Origin: Dactylosporangium vinaceum
GTDB taxonomy: Bacteria; Actinomycetota; Actinomycetes; Mycobacteriales; Micromonosporaceae
Direction: 5' to 3'
NCBI RefSeq assembly: GCF_019904175.1
Contig: NZ_CP061913.1
Location: forward strand, 2,790,001-2,854,000
DNA length: 64,000 nt
Shown here: piece after piece, positions 43,730-54,929 of the stretch
Layout of the letters: every line of letters starts with the position of its first letter
How positions within the stretch are numbered: position 1 is the first letter of the stretch
The notes under the pieces: generated by a model
The model's input: the letters and a program-made list of their open reading frames with translations, nothing else
Told to the model about the DNA's origin: nothing
The model's database searches: none
Position numbers and translations under genes: made by a program

Positions 43730-43916
43730 TCGTTGCGGCCCGCACCGGCTCGAGAAGCCTGAGTAAACCCTGTCCGAAGATCGAGCAGGCTCGCATCCGC
43801 CGCGCTTCGCGAGCCCACTCCCGCTTACTGTCCGGTCATGGCATGCTTACTCCGGCCGCGGGGGTGGTCCGCGGTAAGGCAGACTGTTCGACCATGACGG
43901 TCCCGGAGGCAGCACG

Positions 43917-44801
43917 GTGACGACCGGTCTAACTGAAGGAGGAGCGTCCGGAGGCCCAACGGTCCTCCGGATGCTGCTGGGCGCCCACCTGCGGCGTCTG
44001 CGCGAAGCCCAGGGGGTGACCCGCGAGGACGCCGGCTGGGAGATCCGCTCGTCCGAGTCGAAGATCAGCCGGATGGAGCTCGGCCGCGTCGGCTTCAAGG
44101 AGCGCGACGTCGCCGACCTGCTGACCCTCTACGGCGTCGACGACGGCGAGGAGCGCTCGCGCCTGCTGGCCCTGGCCCGCGACGCCAACAACCCGGGCTG
44201 GTGGCACCGCTTCGGCGACGTGCTGCCCAGCTGGTTCCACTCCTACCTCGGGCTCGAGGCGGCCGCCGCGCTCATCCGGACCTACGAGGTGCAGTTCGTC
44301 CCCGGTCTGCTGCAGACCCAGGAGTACGCCCGCTCGGGCGTCCTGCTCGGCCACGGCCGGGCCAAGGAGGACGAGATCGAGCGCCGGGTCGAGCTGCGCA
44401 TGCAGCGCCAGCAGATCCTGACCCGCAAGGACGCGCCGAAGCTCTGGATGGTCGTCGACGAGGCCGCCCTGCGCCGCCCGATCGGCGGCCCCGACGTCAT
44501 GCGCGCCCAGCTCGACGCCCTGCTGGAGATCAACAGCACGCTGCCCAACGTCCGTCTCCAGGTCATCCCGTTCAACGCGGGCGGCCACGCGGCGGCTGGC
44601 GGTGCCTTCACGATCCTGCGCTTCCCCGACGACGACCTGCCCGACGTGGTCTACATCGAGCAGCTCACGTCCGCGCTGTACCTCGACAAGCGCGACGACG
44701 TCGACCTCTACGCCGAGGCCATGGAGCGGCTCTGCGTCGAGGCCCGTCCGCCGACGGACACCGCGAAGATCCTCGAGGAGATCCGCCGGGAGTTCGCCTA
44801 G
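43917..44801 (+). CDS. XRE-family regulator with DUF5753 domain
   Basis: A 294-residue regulator. The N-terminal helix-turn-helix is LRRLREAQGVTREDAGWEIR, followed by SSESKISRMELGRVGFKERD; the DUF5753 domain at about 95-285 contains the usual TYEVQFVPGLLQTQEYARSG and PNVRLQVIPFNAGGH. GTG start after GGAGG (43904-43908). Adjacent DUF397 makes a WhiJ-type pair. Its 3' end overlaps the convergent glucanase gene by 4 bases. Confidence 0.93.
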   Translation: MTTGLTEGGASGGPTVLRMLLGAHLRRLREAQGVTREDAGWEIRSSESKISRMELGRVGFKERDVADLLTLYGVDDGEERSRLLALARDANNPGWWHRFGDVLPSWFHSYLGLEAAAALIRTYEVQFVPGLLQTQEYARSGVLLGHGRAKEDEIERRVELRMQRQQILTRKDAPKLWMVVDEAALRRPIGGPDVMRAQLDALLEINSTLPNVRLQVIPFNAGGHAAAGGAFTILRFPDDDLPDVVYIEQLTSALYLDKRDDVDLYAEAMERLCVEARPPTDTAKILEEIRREFA

Positions 44802-46114
44802 AACGGCACCCCGCCGGCCCAGATCGAGATGGGGCCGACGGTCATCGTGCGCGGGAAGCGTGTCGCCGAGTTGTCGACGCCGCCGGCGACGGCGACGTTG
44901 AGCAGCAGGAACTGCGGCCCGCCGAAGGGCCAGGTGCGCCCCGAGGCCAGCGCGTCGGCGGCCCACAGCGACATCGTCGGCCGGCGGTCGACGTAGAAGC
45001 GGACCGTCTGCGCGTCGAAGTACACGCCGAACACGTGGCTGCGCGCGTCGAGCGGCAGCCCGACGTCGGTGGTGCCGCCGGCCTCACCCCAGCCGTACTG
45101 CCGGTCCGTCCTCGGGCTGCCCGCGACGGCCATGTGCACCGCCGACTGCACGAGCGTCGGCCGGCTGCCGGTGCCCTCGAACGCGTCGAGCTCGCCGCAG
45201 GCCGGCCAGCCGACCGTGTCGATGTCCGCGCCGAGCAGCCAGAACGCCGGCCACACCGACGCGCCGACCGGGGCCGTGATCGCCGCCTCGACGTACGAGC
45301 CGGCCGCGACAGTGACCTTGCCGTGGGTGGTGAGCCGGGCGCTGGTGAAGCCCTGCGCGGTCCGCACCGCCGTGATCGCCAGGTGGCCGGCGCCGTCGAG
45401 CCGTGCGTTGGCCGGGCTGCTGGTGTAGGTCTGGCGCTCCCCGTTGCCCCAGCCGCCGCCACCGAGGTCGTAGCCCCAGACCTTCGGGTCGATCGCCGGG
45501 CCGGAGAAGCCGAGGACCCGGGACGGGCCGGTCCGCACGCGGGCGGGCGCCGGCGCGCTGACGCTCTGCACCGATGCGCCGGTCACCTGCACGTCGAACG
45601 GGCCGGCGGTGGGCAGCGACAGGTACAGCGCGGTGTCCGCGGCACCGGCCGCGGTCGCCACGAACGTGCGCGTGACCAGGTGCCAGCGGGAGTCGGCCGG
45701 TGCGGCGTACTCCGCGGTCTCGGTGGGGCGGTGGCGGTACTCCCCGCTGGCCAGCAGCAGCCCGAAGGTGCGCCCCGGCCCGGCGGTGTCGCGCAGCCAG
45801 ACGCTCATCCGGTAGGTCTGGCCCACCGTGAACGCGGCAGGGGTGCGCAGGGCCACCAGCGCGTACGCCCACGCCCCGGATGCGCCGCCGCGGCTGAGCC
45901 GGACCCCGGTGGCCGCCGCGGGCCCGCCCGTGAGGCCGGTGACCCGCTGTACCGCCACGGGCCCGGCCGCCGCGGCCGCCGACCAGCCGGTGAGGTCCTG
46001 GGCCGCGGTGGCGTTGCGAACGAGCTCGGCCGCCACGGGCGTCGCCACGGCGGCGGGGCCGGCCGCCGCGAAGGGCCCGAGCGCCGCGAGCGCGGCCAGG
46101 ATGCGCATCATCAC
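44798..46114 (-). CDS. secreted GH16 beta-glucanase with N-terminal CBM
   Basis: A 438-residue exported enzyme. Signal peptide (MMMRILAALAALGPFAAAGP), a beta-sandwich carbohydrate-binding region (about 28-185, CBM4/9-like), and a GH16 domain at about 195-438 with WGYDLGGGGWGNGERQTYTS and the catalytic motif GELDAFE at 307-313: nucleophile Glu308 and acid/base Glu313, spaced by Asp310. Expected to cleave beta-1,3 or mixed-linkage glucans outside the cell. The starts are GTG 46114 or ATG 46111/46108. Single gene. Confidence 0.9.
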   Translation of the reverse strand: MMMRILAALAALGPFAAAGPAAVATPVAAELVRNATAAQDLTGWSAAAAAGPVAVQRVTGLTGGPAAATGVRLSRGGASGAWAYALVALRTPAAFTVGQTYRMSVWLRDTAGPGRTFGLLLASGEYRHRPTETAEYAAPADSRWHLVTRTFVATAAGAADTALYLSLPTAGPFDVQVTGASVQSVSAPAPARVRTGPSRVLGFSGPAIDPKVWGYDLGGGGWGNGERQTYTSSPANARLDGAGHLAITAVRTAQGFTSARLTTHGKVTVAAGSYVEAAITAPVGASVWPAFWLLGADIDTVGWPACGELDAFEGTGSRPTLVQSAVHMAVAGSPRTDRQYGWGEAGGTTDVGLPLDARSHVFGVYFDAQTVRFYVDRRPTMSLWAADALASGRTWPFGGPQFLLLNVAVAGGVDNSATRFPRTMTVGPISIWAGGVPF

Positions 46115-46250
46115 GCCGGGCTCATCGGCGCGCCGCCGGTGAACCGCAGTGCCTTACCCGGGGTGCCACCGCACGGCAACCCTGACGCGTCGATCAAGCC
46201 GCGGGGTGGACCGCAGTACCCATCGACGGACTTCGTGCCGCTGCGGGCCT

Positions 46251-46463
46251 CTAGGACGGCAGGAAAGCGGACGCGGCGAACGACAGTAGGACGGCCGCGG
46301 CGACGAACATGACGATCAGCAGCAGCGGGCGCATCGGGCCCGGGCCGCGGCGCCGGGGCGCGCGCAGGCCGCGGCGCAGGCGCTGCACCCGGGTCGCGCG
46401 CACGGCCCGGCGCTCGGCGGCCTTGGCCCACTCGGCGTCCAGGCCGGCAAAGGGGTCACTCAC
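46251..46463 (-). CDS. small membrane protein
   Basis: A 70-residue protein with a charged N-terminus (MSDPFAGLDAEWAKAAERRA), a very basic segment, and a C-terminal helix (LLLIVMFVAAAVLLSFAASA). Predicted single-pass with the N-terminus inside. No family recognised. Confidence 0.6.
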   Translation of the reverse strand: MSDPFAGLDAEWAKAAERRAVRATRVQRLRRGLRAPRRRGPGPMRPLLLIVMFVAAAVLLSFAASAFLPS

Positions 46464-46578
46464 AGTGAGCCAGTATGCCCTCCGCCGGCCCGCCGCGGTG
46501 CCCCGTGTCGGTGCCCTCTCGGCGCCCCGTCTCGATACCCGGCCCGGTGTCAGGCCCGGTGTCAGGCCGGGTGGCCGG

Positions 46579-47052
46579 TCAGATCGCGGCCTCGATGCGG
46601 TCGATCGCGGTGTTGCGGGGGATGTACCGGTTCAGGAGATTGTGCTGACCGGCCGCGAAGATTCCGGCCACCACCGGGGTCTCGGCCTTGCGGATCTCCA
46701 GGTCGGTCTCCTCGGCCGCGGCGATCGCCAGCTGGGCCGCGACCGGGCCGGGCAGGGCGCGCCAGGTCGGCAGCAGGGTGACGTTGATGGCGTCGTCGTA
46801 CCAGTCCGGCACGGTCGGGGGCGGGATGTGGCCGGAGCGCCAGCGGCGCACCAGGGTCTGGGCCCAGCGGTCCCAGAAGGCGAGCTCGGCCAGGACGGTG
46901 GCGACGTCCCAGCCGGGCGTCACGGGTTTGCGAAGGCCGTCTTCGCTGAGGGCGTCGATGAGGGAGGTCAGCCGTTGCCGCGCGGCGGCGTTCTCGTCCA
47001 GGGGTACTCGTTCCACCCACTCAACGGTAAGGGCGATACCCGGCCCCCGCAT
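46579..47052 (-). CDS. DinB-like metal-dependent protein
   Basis: A 157-residue protein of the DinB four-helix type: LDENAAARQRLTSLIDALSE, then PGWDVATVLAELAFWDRWAQ with the conserved Trp-Asp and Ala-Phe-Trp-Asp helix, and a C-terminal GQHNLLNRYIPRNTAIDRIE with a His-Asn pair. DinB proteins bind a divalent metal and are often thiol-dependent transferases. I select ATG 47052 (Shine-Dalgarno GGGGTGAG), but 47094 is possible. Confidence 0.72.
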   Translation of the reverse strand: MRGPGIALTVEWVERVPLDENAAARQRLTSLIDALSEDGLRKPVTPGWDVATVLAELAFWDRWAQTLVRRWRSGHIPPPTVPDWYDDAINVTLLPTWRALPGPVAAQLAIAAAEETDLEIRKAETPVVAGIFAAGQHNLLNRYIPRNTAIDRIEAAI

Positions 47053-47123
47053 GATCCACTCACCCCGAAAGCCATGACCGATTCCCGCCAGCATCGCGGC
47101 CCGCGCTGCGCCACGCTCGAAGC

Positions 47124-47579
47124 ATGTTCACCGTTCACGCGATCGACGCCGAAGCCCTCGACTCCGTTCGCCGCAGCCGCAAGGACGTCTCCGGGAACGC
47201 GCCCGAGCCGTGGGTCGCCGAGGGCGGGGAGCCGCTGCGCTGCTGTCTGCGCGACGCCCGGCCGGGCGAGCACATGCTGCTGTTCGGATACGAGCCGGCA
47301 CTGCCGGCGGGCACCCCCTACCGTGAGATCGGCGCGGTCTTCGCGCACACCGAGCCGTGCGCCGGGCCCGCCGGCCCCGGCTACCCGGCGGACTGGCGGA
47401 CCCGGCCCCAGGTGCTGCGCGCCTACGACGCCCGCGGCTGGATCCACCCGTCGACCCGGGTCCACGACGGCACCGACCCGGTGGGCGCGCTCGAGGCCGT
47501 CCTGGCCCACCCCGAGGTGGTCCGGGTCGACAGCCGCAACGTCGCCTACGGCTGCTACATGTTCACGGTGACCCGCTGA
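47124..47579 (+). CDS. DUF1203-family protein
   Basis: A 151-residue protein with the DUF1203 features GEPLRCCLRDARPGEHMLLF, GYEPALPAGTPYREIGAVFA, RPQVLRAYDARGWIHPSTRV and DSRNVAYGCYMFTVTR. ATG at 47124. Function not known. Convergent with the MFS_3 gene (17-base overlap). Confidence 0.88.
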   Translation: MFTVHAIDAEALDSVRRSRKDVSGNAPEPWVAEGGEPLRCCLRDARPGEHMLLFGYEPALPAGTPYREIGAVFAHTEPCAGPAGPGYPADWRTRPQVLRAYDARGWIHPSTRVHDGTDPVGALEAVLAHPEVVRVDSRNVAYGCYMFTVTR

Positions 47580-49149
47580 CGCTCGGCGCGCCGCTGAACA
47601 GGTGGGTCACCTCGGGCTCGCCGTCGGCGAACGCGCGGGCCCGGCGCTCGTCGTCGTAGTCGGCGGCGGTGAGGCGCTCGTCGTGCTGGCGGCGGTGCTC
47701 CTCCCACGACGAGACGGTGTAGATCTCGACCATCGTCCCCGGCTCCTCGCCCGCGCGGAACACGCCCCACTGCAGGGCGCCGGTGCGCAGCCGGGCGTCG
47801 CGGACCCGCTGCATGGCGCCGACGAACGCCGGGTGGCGCTCCGGCGGCACGCGGTAGCGCAGCAGCACCACGACCGGGCCCTCGGCCTCCTCGGGCTCGA
47901 TGAGCAGGTGCGGCTCGGGCCAGTGGACAGGCGTGCCCCGATCGAGGGGCCCCGTGTCCAGGTACGGCCACCAGCGTCCGCTGATCAGGGCGAGCAGGAG
48001 CAGTACCCCCGACAGCAGCATCGGGATTGTGATGCCGAACCGGTCGGCCGCCACGCCCCAGGCCGCGGCCGCGACGGCCTGGGAGCCGGAGAACACGAAC
48101 TGGTAGGCGGACAGGCCCCGGGCCCGGACCCAGCCGGGCAGGAACAGCTGGACGGCCGCGTTGGAGTTGCTCAGGACCACGATCCAGGCCGCGCCGGCGG
48201 GGACGAGGACGGCGCCGCACAGGACCGGCGAGCGGGTGAGCGCCAGGACGGCGAGCACGGCGGCGTAGACGGCGGCGCAGAGCGCGTAGGCCCGGTTCGG
48301 GCTCAGGCGGCCGCGCAGCCACGGCAGGAGGAACGCGCCGGCGATCGAGCCCGCGCCGACGGCGGCCAGCAGCAGCCCGTAGCCGGTCGGGCCGAGGCCG
48401 AGGCGGTGTGCGGCGACGACGGGCAGCAGCGCCCACAGCGCGACCGCGGGCGTGATGAAGAGCGCTATCCGCAGGAGGATGCGGCGCAGCTCGGGGGAGA
48501 AGCGGACGTAGCGCTCGCCCGCCCGCACGGCCGCGAGGAACGCCTCCGGGCGCGTCTCGGCGGGGGCGCGGCCGCGCAGGGTGGTCATCACGACGGCGAA
48601 CGCGGCGAACGACAGCGCGTTGAGCGCGAACACGGCGGCCGGGCCGAGCCGGGCCACGAGCAGGCCGGCTACGGCGGGTCCGACGGCGCGGGCCAGGTTG
48701 ACGCTGAGCGAGCCGAGCGCCGACGCCGAGGGGAGGTCCGGCCGCGGCACCAGCTCGGGGATCATCGCCTGATACGGCGCGACGGTGAGTGCGGCTCCGC
48801 ACCCCAGCCCGAAGGTCAGTGCGAGGAGCTCGGCCGGGCCGAGCCGGTCGAGCAGCGCCAGGACGGCTATCGTCGCGGCCAGCGCGGCCTGCGCGCTCTG
48901 GACGGCGATGAGCAGGCGGCGGCGGTCGAGGACGTCAGCGAGGGCGCCCCCGGGCAGCGCCAGGAACAGCACGGGCAGCGTCGTCGCCGTCTGGATGAGC
49001 GCCGTGGTCGTGGCCGCGTGCGGGTGCTGCAGCAGGATCCACTGGGCGCCGACCGTCTCCATCCAGGTGCCGACCTGGCTGGCGAGGGCGGCGATCCACA
49101 GGGCCCGGAACGCCGTGTGCCGCAACGGCGTCCAGGCCCTGCTGATCAT
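47563..49149 (-). CDS. MFS_3 transporter with C-terminal ABM-like domain
   Basis: A 528-residue protein. An N-terminal MFS_3 (EntS-type effector/siderophore exporter-like) transporter of about 12 helices covers residues 10-400: SQVGTWMETVGAQWILLQHP and LPGGALADVLDRRRLLIAVQ. It ends in a soluble domain at about 425-500 with a VVVLLRYRVPPERHPAFVGA and GALQWGVFRAGEEPGTMVEI pattern, similar to antibiotic biosynthesis monooxygenase (ABM) folds. Fusion of this kind is known in actinomycetes but its task is unclear. Confidence 0.85.
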   Translation of the reverse strand: MISRAWTPLRHTAFRALWIAALASQVGTWMETVGAQWILLQHPHAATTTALIQTATTLPVLFLALPGGALADVLDRRRLLIAVQSAQAALAATIAVLALLDRLGPAELLALTFGLGCGAALTVAPYQAMIPELVPRPDLPSASALGSLSVNLARAVGPAVAGLLVARLGPAAVFALNALSFAAFAVVMTTLRGRAPAETRPEAFLAAVRAGERYVRFSPELRRILLRIALFITPAVALWALLPVVAAHRLGLGPTGYGLLLAAVGAGSIAGAFLLPWLRGRLSPNRAYALCAAVYAAVLAVLALTRSPVLCGAVLVPAGAAWIVVLSNSNAAVQLFLPGWVRARGLSAYQFVFSGSQAVAAAAWGVAADRFGITIPMLLSGVLLLLALISGRWWPYLDTGPLDRGTPVHWPEPHLLIEPEEAEGPVVVLLRYRVPPERHPAFVGAMQRVRDARLRTGALQWGVFRAGEEPGTMVEIYTVSSWEEHRRQHDERLTAADYDDERRARAFADGEPEVTHLFSGAPSVSGSP

Positions 49150-49174
49150 CCGCTCATGGTAGTCGCCGGCCCGG

Positions 49175-52095
<2,921 letters not shown>

Positions 52096-52135
52096 GGGGC
52101 TCCTTAGGGAGGCGTTTTCGCTTCCTCGATGGCGG

Positions 52136-52149
52136 TGGAAGCGCTCCCA
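52136..52149. promoter_or_regulatory. CebR-like operator upstream of the cellulase-xylanase operon
   Basis: TGGAAGCGCTCCCA matches the streptomycete CebR consensus TGGGAGCGCTCCCA at 13 of 14 positions. A second AAGCGCTT palindrome lies at 52175-52182. CebR is a LacI-type repressor relieved by cello-oligosaccharides. Confidence 0.75.
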
Positions 52150-52237
52150 TCCTTCGCCTCGCCAACGCGTGGTCAAGCGCTTCGATGTGTTCGTCCGCGC
52201 TGCCTGGGGCGGGACCTGAAATTTCCATCTCAATTAC

Positions 52238-52281
52238 CGGAGTGTTGACTCCGAATTATCAGGAGTCTACGCTCCGCTTTG
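52238..52281 (+). promoter_or_regulatory. promoter with operator, predicted leaderless mRNA
   Basis: TTGACT (52245-52250) and TACGCT (52268-52273) are spaced by 17 bases. An inverted repeat CGGAGT-GTTG-ACTCCG (52238-52253) covers the -35 box. Transcription would start within a few bases of the GTG at 52281, implying a leaderless message. Confidence 0.6.
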
Positions 52282-52715
52282 TGACCACAGCCCGCCACGC
52301 GCTTGCCGAACGCTTCCTGCGAGCGGTGACCGCCGACGACCCCGGCACCATCGCCGACTGCTACGCCGAGCACACGACGATCGAGATGCCCTTCGCCGTC
52401 CCCGGCCTGATGCCGCCCACCATGGCGATCTCCCGCGAAGACCTGAGAGCCAGATTCCGCGGGGGTACCGCCCTGAGGCGCTACCTCCGCGTGGAGAACC
52501 CCCGCATCCACGAGCCCGCCGACGGCTCGACGCTGATCCTGGAGTACACGGTCCACGGCGAGATGCGCCCCACCCCGACCCCGTTCGCCCTGCCCTTCGT
52601 GATGGTCATGACCGTGCGGGACGGCCTGATCGCCCACACCCGCGACTACACCGACCCGATAGCCGGCGCCCGCGCACTCGGCCGCCTCCCCGACCTCGTC
52701 GCGGCCATCGGCTAA
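52281..52715 (+). CDS. NTF2/SnoaL-like protein
   Basis: A 144-residue cone-shaped-fold protein: RHALAERFLRAVTADDPGTI, YAEHTTIEMPFAVPGLMPP, FVMVMTVRDGLIAHTRDYTD. GTG start at 52281, with a predicted leaderless transcript. SnoaL-like proteins are isomerases, hydrolases or ligand-binding proteins; the substrate is not inferable. The KAP NTPase gene starts 11 bases downstream and may be co-transcribed. Confidence 0.85.
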   Translation: MTTARHALAERFLRAVTADDPGTIADCYAEHTTIEMPFAVPGLMPPTMAISREDLRARFRGGTALRRYLRVENPRIHEPADGSTLILEYTVHGEMRPTPTPFALPFVMVMTVRDGLIAHTRDYTDPIAGARALGRLPDLVAAIG

Positions 52716-52726
52716 CGTCGCTGGGT

Positions 52727-54094
52727 ATGTCCGACTGGTGGTCCGACGAGCCGATCCTGCACTCCGAGGACGACCGCTTCGGCCGACGCCGCTTCATCGA
52801 CCACGCCATCTCGCTGGTACGCCAGATCGGCACCCGGCCCAGCAGCGCCGTCATCGGCCTGGTCGGCCCGTGGGGCAGCGGCAAGACCAGTTCGATGCGC
52901 CTGATCGCCGCGGGCCTGCCCACCGCCGACTGGCGCGTGGCCTGGGTCAACCCGTGGGCGGTCGGCGGCCCGGACGCGGTGACCGCCGAGGTGCTCGGCG
53001 CGATCCAGTCGGTGCTCCCGCCCGGAGGGAAGGCACAGCGGGCGCTGTCCCAGGTGACCCGCCACAGCCGGCATCTGACCCCGGCCATCGCACTCCTCCC
53101 GTACGCCGGCGAGCCCTTGAAGGCCGGCGTGGAGTCGGTCCTCAACGAGGCCAACGGTTCCGGCACGCTCGCCGAGCAGTTGGGCAAGGCCGAGAAGGCG
53201 CTGCTGAAACTGCAGCAACCGGTACTCGTGGTGCTCGACGACCTCGACCGTCTACAGCCCGACCAGCTCCTGACCGTCTTCCGGGCGATCCGCGTTCTGG
53301 GCCGCCTTCCGTACGTGCACTACCTGGTGGCCTATGACCACCAGACCCTCCTCGACGTGCTCTGCGCAACGCCCATAGCCAACGGGCGGGTCGACCGCGC
53401 CGTCGCGTTTCTGGAGAAGATCGTCAACCTTCCCCTCGACCAGCCCCCGTTCCGCGAGGAGCACGCTGAGCGCCTGCTGACCGAGGGCATTGCCGCCGCC
53501 CTGGACGCCGCCGGGGTCGGCATCACTGACGAGGTCGCCGACCGGCTGGCCGCCGAGCGGGATGTGCTGCTCAGTCTGCTCGCCGAGCCCCGCGCGCTGT
53601 CCCGTCTGGTCGCTCAGCTGCGCATCTATCTGCCGCTCGTCGGCGCCGACGAGGTCGACTTGGTGGACTTCCTCGTGCTCACGTACCTGCGCCTGGCGCA
53701 CCCGCTGTTGTACCGCGACCTGTCCATGCGCAGTGGCCTGCTCACCCTGGTCGTGCCCGGAAAGGAGTCGAGCCTGCCGAGGTATCGGTACGACGCGGAA
53801 AGCCTCGTCGAGCGCTTCCACGTGCCCGATGTACACGGTCGCCGGGTGGCGAGAATTCTGCAGCGTCTGTTCCCCATCTTGGACCCGGACAGCCATCCGG
53901 CCCAGGACTCGGCTTGGCGCGCGAAGCGTAAATACGACCACCGGGCCAGCGACCCGGATTGTGTGGACCGCTACTTCGCGCTGGCGGCCGACGAGAACGA
54001 TGTGGGCCGGCGCAGTCGCCGCCGGGCGGTCGTACCGCGGGTGCCGATGCCGGTGGGGTCGGAGGGTGAAACCGGCGGATCACCCGTTTCCTGA
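52727..54094 (+). CDS. KAP-family P-loop NTPase, short form
   Basis: A 455-residue protein. N-terminal FIDHAISLVRQIGTRPSSAV leads to Walker A GPWGSGKT at 47-54, and Walker B VLVVLDDLDRL at 166-176, then the typical KAP core (AFLEKIVNLPLDQPPFREEH, LLAEPRALSRLVAQLRIYLP). KAP ATPases occur in phage-defence systems and in membrane-associated assemblies. The usual family members are larger (600 residues or more) with membrane segments inserted in the P-loop core; this one has none and ends in an abnormal Arg/Gly/Pro tail after RYFALAADENDV. It may be truncated. Confidence 0.85.
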   Translation: MSDWWSDEPILHSEDDRFGRRRFIDHAISLVRQIGTRPSSAVIGLVGPWGSGKTSSMRLIAAGLPTADWRVAWVNPWAVGGPDAVTAEVLGAIQSVLPPGGKAQRALSQVTRHSRHLTPAIALLPYAGEPLKAGVESVLNEANGSGTLAEQLGKAEKALLKLQQPVLVVLDDLDRLQPDQLLTVFRAIRVLGRLPYVHYLVAYDHQTLLDVLCATPIANGRVDRAVAFLEKIVNLPLDQPPFREEHAERLLTEGIAAALDAAGVGITDEVADRLAAERDVLLSLLAEPRALSRLVAQLRIYLPLVGADEVDLVDFLVLTYLRLAHPLLYRDLSMRSGLLTLVVPGKESSLPRYRYDAESLVERFHVPDVHGRRVARILQRLFPILDPDSHPAQDSAWRAKRKYDHRASDPDCVDRYFALAADENDVGRRSRRRAVVPRVPMPVGSEGETGGSPVS

Positions 54095-54131
54095 AGGGGT
54101 TGGCGGGCCGGTCGTCGGCACGATCATTCGC

Positions 54132-54377
54132 ATGTTGCGTCTAGAACCAGACAGCGTCCTCGTCATGACCGCCGCCGAACTGCAGACCCGCCACCTCGAG
54201 CGCGACCCCGACGATCCGGCCCGCTGCGGCGCCTGCGGGGCGCTGCTGCCGTGCCCGACCGAGGCGGCCGCCGCCCTGGTGTGCCGGGCCGGGGGGCTGT
54301 GGCTGGAGGGGGACACGATCGCCGAGGCGCTCGAGCCGCCCACGCAGCTGCTCGCCATCGTGCCGGCCGAGGTGTGA
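54132..54377 (+). CDS. small cysteine-containing hypothetical protein
   Basis: An 81-residue protein with RCGACGALLPCPTEAAAALV, a CxxCxxxxPC knuckle like the small proteins at 41918-42549. Acidic C-terminus. An internal ATG (about 54165) is an alternative start. It lies 37 bases after the KAP gene. Confidence 0.7.
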   Translation: MLRLEPDSVLVMTAAELQTRHLERDPDDPARCGACGALLPCPTEAAAALVCRAGGLWLEGDTIAEALEPPTQLLAIVPAEV

Positions 54378-54405
54378 GCCGGCGAGATTCTGAGATGATC
54401 TCTGC

Positions 54406-54918
54406 ATGAGGCTACGGCCGTATGCGGAGGAGGATCGCGACCTCACCGCGCAGCTCGAACGGGACGCTGAGGTCATGCGGCACCTCGGTGGGGCGGCGCC
54501 GGCCGGGCGGGCCGAGCGGGTGCATGAGCGGCGTCTCGAACGGCGGGGCGAGGAGTGGTACCGCACCATCCTCGCCGGCCCCGACGACACTCCGGTCGGC
54601 GTGGTGGCCGTCTTCCGCACGATGTGGGAGGGCCGGGACATCCATGAGCTCGGCATCATGCTGCTCCCCGGCCGGGCCCTGCGCCACGGCCTCGGCGCCG
54701 CCGCGGTCCGCCTGGTCGTCGACGAGGTTCGCGCGGCCCGGACGGTACGCGAGATCCACGCCTTCATCGGTGCCGACAACCGGGCCGCCGCCATGGTCGC
54801 CCGCCGCACCGGCTTCCGCGACACCGGCCCCTGTGCGCTCGACTACGAAGGCGAGCCGATCCTCTGCAACCACTGGGTCCTGACCCTGGAGACCGGCGAG
54901 CCCGCGGCCGGGGTGTGA
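54406..54918 (+). CDS. GNAT-family N-acetyltransferase
   Basis: A 170-residue acetyltransferase of the RimI/RimJ-like type: MRLRPYAEEDRDLTAQLERD, GVVAVFRTMWEGRDIHELGI, then the acetyl-CoA loop LLPGRALRHGLGAAAVRLVV and the final AFIGADNRAAAMVARRTGF. Substrate unknown. Confidence 0.9.
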   Translation: MRLRPYAEEDRDLTAQLERDAEVMRHLGGAAPAGRAERVHERRLERRGEEWYRTILAGPDDTPVGVVAVFRTMWEGRDIHELGIMLLPGRALRHGLGAAAVRLVVDEVRAARTVREIHAFIGADNRAAAMVARRTGFRDTGPCALDYEGEPILCNHWVLTLETGEPAAGV

Positions 54919-54929
54919 GCCCGAGCCGC

